NCBI GenBank assembly: GCA_029204225.1
Contig: CM055096.1
Location: 35,497,858-35,561,857, forward strand
Length of the DNA stretch: 64,000 nucleotides
DNA from: Diphasiastrum complanatum
Taxonomy: Eukaryota > Streptophyta > Lycopodiopsida > Lycopodiales > Lycopodiaceae
Reading direction: 5' to 3'
The translations under genes and the position numbers were made by a program. Positions 55,238-64,000 of the stretch are shown in pieces (within the stretch, counting starts at the first letter, position 1; the number at the start of each line of letters is the position of its first letter). The notes below the pieces were generated by a model that did not search any database, was not told the origin of the DNA, and saw only the letters and a program-made list of their open reading frames with translations.

Positions 55238-56150
55238 TGGTATCAGAGCAGACATTTCAGTAATCTGCATTTCTACTACAGATTATCAATCTTGTTTCTA
55301 TCAAGATGTCTTTCTAGCAAACGCGTAGCCAACAATATTTTGACAGTCATTGTTTCTACCAACGATCTCGTTCAACCAGAATGGATCCGTCATCTAGTTC
55401 ATCTCTCATTGACAAACTCGATGGAAATAACTACCATCTCTAGAAATTCAAGATGAAGGTTATACTTCTAGCCAAAGAACTGTGGGACATCGTTGATGGC
55501 ACAGAGCTCAAACCAGAAGATGATGCAACCGTCATCACCAAGTGGAGACTGAGAGATGGCAAAGCATTTGCCATCATCACCCTCAACATCAAGGATACTC
55601 AGATCAACCACATACGTGCTGCTAAGAATGCTAAGAATGCATGGAACATCCTAGCAACTCTCTACGACATCAGAGACGTTACTTCCAAGCTTCATTTGAG
55701 GAAGAAATTTTTCACCCTTACAATGTCTGACGTAGATAATATTTCAAGTCACCTCAACACGTTCATAAACTATCATTGATGACTTCTCTCGGAGGATTGC
55801 AACATATTTCTTGAAGAACAAATCCATTTCGTCATACACTTCAAGGCATCATCAGAAAAATCGACCCATAGAAGAATCAAAGCTCTACGCTCTGATGCAG
55901 AGGGAGTATTTATCTCCACCGAGTTCAAAGCTTTTTGTAAGGCCAATCGAATACATTTACAACAACATTCAATAGCCACCTACTCACCTCAGTCCAATGG
56001 TGTAGCTCATAGGAAGAATTAGACACTCATCACAAGTGCAAAGAGCAGCCTACCACTTTTGGAAACTAGAAGCCCTACAACATAGCTCCACCAAAAAATG
56101 AATGAGATGTGGACTCTTCTCCATCCAGCCTCGTAGTGGTCGTTTGGACT
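55238..56150 (+). pseudogene. Copia F, deleted (PBS, gag N-term fused to integrase)
   Basis: PBS at 55238-55249, then gag from ATG 55381 (MDPSSSSSLIDKLDGNNYHL) with a TAG at 55441 where Trp is expected. It continues KFKMKVILLAKELWDIVDG, WRLRDGKAFAIITLNI, AKNAWNILATLYD and LHLRKKFFTL to about 55770. The frame then jumps into integrase (TIIDDFSRRIATYFLKNKS, ALRSDAEGVFISTEF, YSPQSNGVAHRKN), followed by a further deletion and NRSPTT-like sequence to about 56150. It is the same gag type as copia D, with a comparable gag-to-integrase fusion. Confidence 0.85.
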
Positions 56151-56369
56151 ACCCCTAGTATTTGGGATGTTTTACCTCTATTTGAAGGACAATATAGATT
56201 GTAGGAATATGTAGGGTGTCCATACATAGAGAGGATATCATACAAGAAAAATCATCATTTTGTGTAGAATTATATGCCCAAAGTGGAATTGTCAAGCTAA
56301 AACTATGATTTGGAGCCTGTCTGGCTAGACTATACCACATTAATCATTGTCTTGATATGCTAAATATGG

Positions 56370-56830
56370 TGTGAAAATGTCAACTAGTTTGAGTTGTTTA
56401 TGTTGAGGTTATTTGGCAATTTTTGAGGCCAATATGCATTTTCATATTAGAGATAGACTTTACAAAGTTAGTAAGGGCTAAGAATAGTGGATTTACTATT
56501 TTTGGCAACTTAGGCATGTTGATAAGGTTACATATAGACCTACTCTAGTTGGTTATTAGAGATGCATTGAATCTAGTCAAGGGTGGGAGGACATCATCTC
56601 TCTCATCCATTCTTATGAAAGATATCTCTTTGGATTTCTACATCCATTTTTGCATCTTGGTGGTGATATAGTGAGATCTTTTATATAGAATGCTACGTTT
56701 CTTGTGTTTATGGATCCACATGTGTGAGTACTGTTGTTGTATGGCTGTTATATGGACTGTAACAAGAAATTAACTTTCATAAGTGTTTTTAACAAGTTTT
56801 TATTGAGTTTGCATCTTCTTTGTGTAATAG
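56370..56830 (+). mobile_element. Decayed LTR resembling family B
   Basis: It starts tgtgaaaatgtcaactagttt, like the B LTR start, and has a ccacatgtgtgag variant of the palindrome at about 56709. No PBS follows, so it is a solo or truncated LTR. The right end is not defined. The 220 bp before it (56151-56369) is unassigned. Confidence 0.55.
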
Positions 56831-58989
56831 ATGCAAGATTTCTACATTTGTAATGATGCCAGCCACAAATTGAAGTTTCTTATTGAGGTTTCTATGAATA
56901 TGAGCTCCGAGTCCCTTTTGTCTCTCTACTTGAAATTTTTAATGAGTTTAAAGGTTGTTTTTGCACTTTGGACTCCTTCGAATACAAAAAATAACCATTT
57001 TATAAGGAATTCTACAATGAAGTTTTGGACCCTCTAAGGCAATTTTTTCCACCCATCATAGATCTTCTATCTAGCTTGCCCTCTAGCCCATGAACTTTGT
57101 CTTCTTTCTCTATAAATATTTGCAACAAAAATCTTTTGTGAAATTACCGGAGGTGATGGCCATAGCTTCCTAGCCCCAACTCACCCCCTAATAAGTAAAT
57201 CTCAAATTTGGCTCTCATTTTTATGCATAAAAGGCTTTGCATTAAAAGTTGAAGATTCCTCAAAGAATGTTTTAGATTTGCTAGCCTCTTTTTTTCACTA
57301 TTTGAGCCAAATTCCTGTTGTAAATTTGAGCCTGTACAAACACACCCTCCTACCAATAGAAGAATTGCTATCCTACCAAAACTTTCTAAAGACACATGAT
57401 ACCTCTTCTAATTATGCACTCATGGGACAAAAAAATTTGTTGTGGGCTGAAAAAATACTCATTATGGTTGCTTTGAATCGGCTCTCCAAGACCACAACAA
57501 TCCGTAAGCAATGACTACATCTTCAATTCAAATGGGGCTACGATATTAGAGGTAAGAACTAATAATAGTTTAATAGCAGCCAAAGCCACAATAGAATGTT
57601 ATTCTATCATTAGAACATTAAGAGTGTATACATAAATTGGTATGTGGGTAGCTCATGCATGAACATAGGATGTTGTTACATAACACACGCCTCATCCCCT
57701 GGGCCTTAGTGAGGCATGCACAATATTATGGCTTACAAGGCCATATATAGCATTGATTAGACTTTACATTCAATAATTGTAGTTTATGAGTGTGTTTTTT
57801 ATGGAGTTTGAATCGTGTTTTAAACTTAAGGGAACTGCTTTGGACTATTCATCCTAAACAACATATATATAGAATCAACAAGAATGAAGCCATTAAGTTA
57901 TGGGTAATATTAGTGTTGACCATCAATTGTTTATGGGAGAAGTCTTTACTTCATGTGATCTAAGTGGATCCCAAGAATATGAGCTTAGTATAGATGTTGA
58001 TAAAAAGAGAATACAAACTAGCAAAATTGGCGCAGGACATAAACATCATTTCTGATTTCCTAAAGTGAGTAAAGACTATATGCATGTTTAATACTTCCAA
58101 ATGACCGAAACACACAAGGTTTCAACTATAAAGACTATCACACTTTTAAATTGCCTTGTCATAAATCTATACCCAAAATAATTATTTGTTTTACTACAAG
58201 GAAAAGGGAGGCCACTCATCATGTTGTTGATATTATGGTGTAAACCAGGATACTCATCACCACAATAAAAGATGCTTTAAGCTTTAACTTTCAATACTCT
58301 CAATATTAAATCCTAAATGTGCTCATCTTTCCCACCTAACTAGAAAAAAAGAGCGATTTAGAAACATGTTTGTAAACTTGTGTGAAGCTCTCTAGTATCA
58401 AGTAAAGAAAAAACAGTTCATATACATTTGAAAGGTATAGCCTTAACTTAGTCCACAGATGATGTGACATGCCATTCATGATATTTGTGTGGTGGCTAAT
58501 GATAGGCCATATAGGTGAGGTTTTTGCTTATGAGAGTGGAACATGGAATATCGAAGACAATGATTAAAGTTGCCAAATGTTTATAATTTAAGATCTCTAG
58601 CATCAGCAAATGGAAATAAACAAACTATGATTTGATGTTTATTGCACTTAAATATATGCTCCTAGTTGACAAAACTTAATACATAGTTTTAATCTTAGCT
58701 GGAATGTGTTCATGCATAGAGTTCAATCACATATGGTATTGATGCAACTTTTTGGTGTGATGAATGTAGTACAAGTACTAAGGTTTGATAATATAGAAAC
58801 AATAATTTCTATCATATTACTTATACATTAGGAAAAATTGAAAGATTTTACTCACAACATTATCACTTTCAAAATAATGAGCATCTATGAATAGCTCCCT
58901 TGTCAATAAAACCCACAAAGTTGGGTACTCTTACACCCATGGTTTAGAGTTTCTAGACATATCATGTCACAACCTCAATCTATGGACTC
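56831..58989. other. AT-rich stretch, nothing recognised
   Basis: About 2.2 kb with only short open frames and no retroelement motif, PBS or repeat that I can identify. Dense A/T and stop codons suggest old decayed transposon sequence. Confidence 0.45.
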
Positions 58990-59260
58990 TTTGTTGCCAC
59001 TAAAGGCCTTATGAATTGAGTTCATACTCATAAGCAAGTTTCCCAATCCTATTAGTCACTTTTACCTTGGAATACCATCTACAAGGTACTTCTAGCATCT
59101 TTGCTGATAACTTAGCACCTTCCTCCATAACATCACCTCTTGTCATCACTATCATTTTATGAAAGGGTAAAGCATTTAAAATTGGAAAAAAAAAAATCAC
59201 CATACCTTCTACCATTTTGTAAATAGATTTAAACAACACCTTTTATAAAATAAACAACTA
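58990..59260 (-). pseudogene. Possible Ty3/gypsy integrase C-terminal fragment
   Basis: The minus strand encodes a short open frame ending CRWYSKVKVTNRIGKLAYEYELNS followed by IHKAFSG-like sequence. The IGKLAYEYEL..IHxxF pattern resembles the conserved C-terminal block of plant gypsy integrases (IGKVAYxLxLP...IHPVFHVS). It is short and isolated. Confidence 0.35.
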
Positions 59261-60060
59261 TGGTCTATATCTATGTTATGAAAGGATCAAGAGTTCTCCC
59301 AACTCTCTCAAATGTGCATATGCACTTTATTATGCCTCAACTTATGCCATTGATTTAGTTGGATTTCTCTCTTAAAACTTATGTCTAACATGTGGTTGTT
59401 AGCCAGTTTCTTGATAGAGAAATTCAAGCTTTAAGATGATAATATGATAGCCAAATGTATTAGTTAAGTAGTAGAAAGTTGGCAATATGTTGTGCTAGCA
59501 GGGGGCCTAATTTGCCCAAATGGACATCACACTATGTTTTAAGTTGGAGGCCTTGGAAATTACCATAGTAATTGATTTGTGAATTTTACATTGTTACTTT
59601 CATGACATTTCAATGATGTGATTCATTTTAGATATGAGTATAGAGTGCCCAAGTACTTCCTAGAAGTTGTTTTAACAATTTAGCACATTTTGAATCATGA
59701 CTCTTGCGAGCAAAAGTTGCACCAATTGGCAACGAATATTTAATGATCTTAATTCAAGTCAAAGGCAAAGCAAATGAGAAAATGAGGGGAAAGGCAAATG
59801 TGATGGCAAAGAAACCAATGAAATGATGTAATAGATGATTGGAAGATAATAATAATAAAGATCATGACTGGGAAAACTATGACCAAGAAAATATGGTGGT
59901 GTGTGCTCCAAAGAAGAAAGCAACAAAGGAAGAAAGTCTCACTTGATTGTTGTAAAGGCAAAGCACCAAGGAAGCTAACAAGCAAAACGTTAGGCCCAAT
60001 GAACGATAAAAAACATAAGGATAATGAGGCCTATCAGACACTTTGACCAAGAGAGTATTT
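59261..60060. other. AT-rich stretch, nothing recognised
   Basis: No recognised gene. A Lys-rich open frame at 59864-60046 (plus) has no motif. Confidence 0.45.
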
Positions 60061-60964
60061 TGAGTGACTTGGAGCCTTGTTCTAATTGATTGTGCATATG
60101 CTTCGATGGTTGTAGGGTAACCATTTCTAGGTTTGACTGGACATATGTTCCCATGGCTATAAAGCACAGACTTGGTTGGAGCTCGCCCTGAGTCGCAACC
60201 CGCACTCCCCTATAGTATTGGTGTGATTCGGCACCGCCCCCCCCTCTTACCAAGCACTTTATCCAAGCTGGTAAAGCACGTTTTTCTCTCTCTAGGATTT
60301 TCTCTTTCTAGAAAGTCATTTTCTCTCTCTAGATTTTATTGGTCCTCAGGCTTCCTTTAATCATGCCTAGATCGTGTGAGGTGATTTCACATCGATCTGA
60401 GCTCTCTGGACTCCGCTAGAACCGATCAAAGATTTTCAGCCATAGGAACTTGGCGCCGAGAGCAGCAGGGGCGCTGCTGCCGCCGGGGACATAGCTGGCG
60501 CCGATGGCTCCGAAAGTAAAGCTTGTAAAGGTAGCTTCACAACACTTGCTTGGGTGGAAGTTACGTGTTTATGGCTGTCCAGTCTGGTGTGGCGCCAAGT
60601 TGGCTTCCAACGCTCGTGACGAAGCTTTCAATTGGTTAAGTCTGATGTAAGTCAGACCACTTGCTTGGAATGGATGTTACTCGTTTGTAACGAAGCTTCG
60701 AGTTGGTTAAGTTTGATGTATGCCGGGCGGCTTGCTTGGAGGGAAGTCACCTACATCGGGACCCCTGATCTGGCATGGCGCCAGGTTGGATCTCAATGTT
60801 GGTTTCTGAACTTCCAGTTGGTTAGGTCTGATCGTTGTTGGCGAGTTGGTTGCTTGTATGTCAAGTGGGTTTGGATGGCAAGAGTTGAAGGCTGGGAAGC
60901 TAAGTCATGGTTCCCGGCTCCCTTTGGGATGCCTACGCTACAGAAGCCCTATAAAACTGGTAAA
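60061..60964 (+). repeat. GC-richer block with degenerate internal repeats
   Basis: The composition is clearly richer in G/C than the surroundings. A TATA-like ctataaag at about 60158, a C-run at about 60236, a gtatttctctctctag repeat (60285-60330) and tggcgcc at 60450, 60498, 60591 and 60776. Between 60540 and 60860 there are about three degenerate copies of a unit with gcttgcttgg..ggaagtta and gaagctt.c.agttggttaagt.tgatgta. It may be an LTR or leader of an unlisted element; no coding domain is recognised. Confidence 0.5.
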
Positions 60965-61460
60965 GTCTACTATCTCTCATAGAACAATCCATGGGTGGGT
61001 GTCCTCTTAATGTAGCGAAGAGTTCTCTTTGCAGCTTTCCAATGAGTTTTCCTAGGTGTAGTCATGAATTGACTTACCATGCTTACGACATAACTTATCT
61101 CAGGACAAATAGTTGTTAGATAAACTAGAGAATCAACGAATTAATGAAATAATGTGGCATCAACTAGTGTACTCTCATCATGAGTAGATAGTTTTTTACC
61201 AACCTCCACAAGTGTAGAAATTGGCTTACTATCACACATCTTGAAGCGTCTTAGAATTTTGTTCACAAATTTTGTTTGAGTGAGTGCAATACCATCGTGT
61301 CTTTGCCAAATTTTACTTCCAAGCAATAGTGAATCAATCCAAGGTCAGTCATATCAAAACCGGAAGATAAATCCTTCCAGCTGGTTGCACTAATTAGATC
61401 CTCATCATTACTTGTAGTTATGAGGTGGTCCAAGATCAACAATAAAAATGACATTCTACA
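60965..61460 (-). pseudogene. Copia RT C-terminal fragment
   Basis: From 61460: LDHLITTSNDEDLI (remnant of the YVDD region), FDMTDLGLIHYCLEVKF, KFVNKILRRFKMCDSKPI, VDATLFH. Then FVDSLVYLTTICPEISYVVSMVSQFM and THWKAAKRTLRYIKRT to about 60970. Frameshifts near 61320 and 61140. It is bounded by unassigned sequence on both sides. Confidence 0.75.
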
Positions 61461-61595
61461 CTAGAAATCAAGATATCTTGAGAAATACACATGAGGTGGA
61501 CATAGAATCAAAAGATATAAATTCTCCACATGAAATAAGAATACATTGATTATTTTTCACACAGATACTACTATTTATAGTTGCCAACATGTTGT

Positions 61596-61780
61596 GAAAG
61601 ATTCAACTAGTTTCATCACATTTTGCAATATTTTCATATTTGGCATATTGAGGCAAAAACTTGTTTTAGACTTAAAGGTTGACTTTTCAAAGTTCATTAG
61701 TCTAAATTTCATATGAAGATGACAAGAGGGTGATCTACACGGCCAATGATAGTGAGTGTGCAATCAAAGGGATTGCATGA
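61596..61780 (+). pseudogene. Copia fragment: LTR start plus protease snippet
   Basis: tgtgaaagattcaactagttt at 61596 resembles the start of B-type LTRs. At 61717-61780 the plus strand encodes DKRVIYTANDSECAIKGIA, matching the copia B protease region (RKVIYTANDGECAIKGIG). The two are joined with everything between deleted. Confidence 0.55.
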
Positions 61781-62694
61781 AGCCTTCATACATATCCTAT
61801 GAAGCAGTATGGGCTGAGAACCATGAATTCTTGATTTCTAGAAGTCAAAATTGCTACAAACTTGATGGAATTGAAACATAAGCCTCAACCCATCAATTTA
61901 TAGGTTTAATATCTTGATGGGATGGTGAAAAGGAATACAAATCATGTTGTAAAAAATCTAGAATGATTCCCTTATGGATTTAGAGAAATTCACCCCCCAA
62001 AATTCACAAAAATTGGTCAATTTTTTACTTCCTACAAATCCAATTGCTGGAATTCTTGGCTCTAACTTCTAGAACAGTTTCAAAAGACTATTATTCTTCT
62101 TTTCCCAGCTTTAATTGATGTTCAACGACCTCTTACCATCCAATTTCATGAAAAAACAAGCAAAAATCATGGATTTTGGCCCTTTCTAGGTTTCTTCATC
62201 ATGACATCTTGGAATTTAATGGTAAGAACATTTTTCTAATCTACATGCAATCCAATATGAGTGTTATAACCAACCAATTGATCTGAACTTGCTGGATTTT
62301 GAATTCTACCATCAATTCTGTGCCAAAATCATGGAAAACAAGCCAAATTTGGCCACAAAAGAGCCTAGAATCCAAATACATGGGAAGATCCAACATGCAA
62401 CCTGAATTTCAGCTACTTCAAAGTGAATTAACTTGATGGAAATTTCAGATCCATAACTAGTTTTGAGTTACACATGCTAAAACTTCAAAAAGACAACCAA
62501 AATTGATTTCCTAGCATAATTCTCCATAAACCACAATGAATTTAAGAGACATATGGATCATGCAAATTGAAATTGGGAAGATCCACCAAATTGCAACCTT
62601 GCTCCTCTTCTTGGATGAGAATACTAGTTGATCACCACCAAGCTCCAATGAAAAGCACCACCTCTCCAAACTTGTAAGCCTTGCTCTGATACCA
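61781..62694 (-). other. Copia leader and primer-binding site (minus strand)
   Basis: The PBS gctctgatacca (plus strand) at 62683-62694 belongs to the LTR on its right. The AT-rich sequence to the left is presumed leader plus unassigned sequence; no gag is recognised. Confidence 0.55.
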
Positions 62695-62695
62695 C

Positions 62696-63110
62696 TATAA
62701 GGAAAGCTCCTTAGATCCTGCTTAAAAATCACAAACACAACGATAACACACTATGGAGAAACCACCCAACCAAGTAGAAGCATCCAATCAAACTCTAGAA
62801 GCTTCACCCTCAAGCCAAGGAACAAGAAGCATGAATGTAGAGTGAGAGTCTAGCAATGAATCCACAACCACAATGAGGAGTAGGGCGAGTTTGGGCCCAA
62901 TATATAGAGCCAAAAGCATCATGGGCACATAGCCATGCATAGCCCTAAGTTCCCTATACATAGATTCACCTAGAATAGAGTCCTAAGCATGGAACAACTA
63001 TTTATAGAATTGCTATTGATAACTCTACACATGCATACACTGTCTCATACCTTGTCTAAACTCCATTTAGTGTGTTCTGGGCCTCACAAGGATATTAGTT
63101 ACTTTTGTGA
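62696..63110 (-). mobile_element. Copia LTR, family Y (copy 2)
   Basis: Homologous to 35404-35765 and in the same orientation with the same PBS arrangement. The terminal TG is changed to TA (tataaggaaag). Shared blocks include gcccaatatatagag and tgggcctcacaaggatattagttac. The outer end is approximate. Confidence 0.55.
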
Positions 63111-63751
63111 AGATCAGTAAAATCATATCTTCCTATCTCGAGTTTTGGGACGATGCCTATCTTATTTCCATTGTATACTTTATTGTACATAAAGGTATGT
63201 GAATTGAGCACATAACCTTCTAGAATAGGTTGAGTTTGAGTTAAATAGATTCAATCTTGATGTCATGCAAAAGTTTAGATTATATGCAATGTCATTTAGT
63301 GTGCATGCAAGCAACATGAAATCAGTGCATGCAGTAGTTTTCATGATCTACACATGTTTAGGCAATTTTGAGAGGTGACATGCAGTACATGCAATATCCA
63401 TGCATGCAATTTTACATGTGGATCCCTGTTAGTTGAGTTAACTAAGTAAAGTGGACTTTCCATGCAACTCCACTATAGGAATTCGAGCCTCTTTGATGTA
63501 GGGAAACTTTGGCATGTTTTGCCATATTGTGAATATTGAGATTTTGGTGTTTTGGGCTCATTCTCTCTCTACTTGAGTTTTATGTGTTGATTTTCTCTCT
63601 CTACCCAAGAGCAGGCTGTTTTTCCCATACTGAGCACTTAGAATTATTTCTGATACTCAATCCTCATAGTAAGAAGTTAGTTTTTTCAGTTTGATGTATG
63701 TCATTGTGCTCTTGCCTTGGATTTTTCAAGTAATCTGTTCTTTGATCAATT
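63111..63751. other. Unassigned, possibly a decayed family-A LTR piece
   Basis: 63580-63660 (ttttctctctctacccaagagcaggctgttt...cacttagaattattt) resembles the reverse complement of part of the copia A LTR (about 12690-12735). The rest is not recognised. Short gcatgca words cluster at 63300-63415. Confidence 0.35.
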
Positions 63752-64000
63752 GTAATCTATCAACAAGTGTTAGTTCACTGGATAGGCACCTAACTATGCA
63801 TAGATGCTACTTTTAGTTAGTTCCCTACTTTTTATCTAACTCTACCTCCACTAACACTACTCACACTAACTCTACTCCCCTAACTAACTTCATCATGATT
63901 GTTGGTAAAGGGAAAGGATAGAATAGAGAGAAAGAAGGAGAAGAGAGAAAGAAAGAGATAGAGTTGAGAGGGAGGTTAGATCAAAAGCTCAAGATGCATG
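63752..64000 (-). mobile_element. Fragment of a G1-type gypsy LTR at the window edge
   Basis: 63760-63905 matches 48130-48275 (ctatcaacaagtgttagttcactggataggcacctaactatgcatagatgct..., ttcatcatgattgttgg). It continues with an agagagaaagaaggagaa purine-rich stretch to the window end. The element continues outside the window. Confidence 0.7.

Noticed and set aside
59749-60167. Hydrophobic minus-strand open frames
   Set aside because: Overlapping short frames in several registers in AT-rich DNA with no consistent domain.

Overview
The window is about 64 kb of AT-rich, gene-poor nuclear DNA from a land plant, made almost entirely of nested and broken LTR retrotransposons. The evidence is plant-type Ty1/copia polyproteins (GAG-PR-INT-RT-RNase H), copia primer-binding sites matching initiator-Met tRNA (tggtatcagagc on either strand), Ty3/gypsy pol genes (PR-RT-RH-INT) and a gypsy primer-binding site of the tggcgccgttgc type. 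I see no rRNA or tRNA gene, no CRISPR array and no convincing intact host gene. A non-retroelement coding fragment with a GHTHEDIDQ motif hints at a non-flowering plant (fern, lycophyte or bryophyte), but this is only a guess.

Layout. 1-3.6 kb: decayed minus-strand gypsy (integrase plus a downstream coiled-coil ORF) with an odd CTAG-rich stretch. 3.7-4.9 kb: copia 5' LTR and leader with a long CT microsatellite. 4.9-7.9 kb: minus-strand copia with a 1.47-kb LTR that carries a foldback MITE-like element. 8.1-9.7 kb: gypsy pol fused to a minus-strand copia (A1, 9.7-13.2 kb). 13.2-14.6 kb: another deleted copia. 15.4-16.6 kb: the GHTHEDIDQ gene fragment. 16.6-20.5 kb: a second copia of family A (A2). 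Its LTR is split by the one intact element, copia B (20460-26320), which has 653-bp LTRs that look identical, a TCTAA target duplication and a 1316-codon open polyprotein.

26.4-28.3 kb: copia E, interrupted in RNase H by a second copy of the foldback element. 28.3-38.2 kb: mostly non-coding, with a 24-bp minisatellite encoding octapeptide repeats, a 1.17-kb LTR (family X), a degenerate ~300-bp tandem array, a ~360-bp tandem duplication and a copia LTR. 38.4-48.3 kb: a large minus-strand gypsy (G1) with PBS, protease, RT, RNase H and integrase, no gag, and a ~1045-codon ORF downstream of integrase that is interrupted by a solo X LTR. 48.3-56.2 kb: four deleted copia pieces, an X LTR fragment and a minisatellite-bearing LTR. 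56.2-64 kb: decayed LTRs, small copia fragments, a GC-richer repetitive block and, at the very end, a piece of the G1-type LTR.

Only copia B looks able to move on its own: its capsid, protease, integrase, RT and RNase H are fused in one frame between two apparently identical LTRs with a PBS and PPT. The rest is a record of nested insertion, solo-LTR formation and deletion through short shared sequences.
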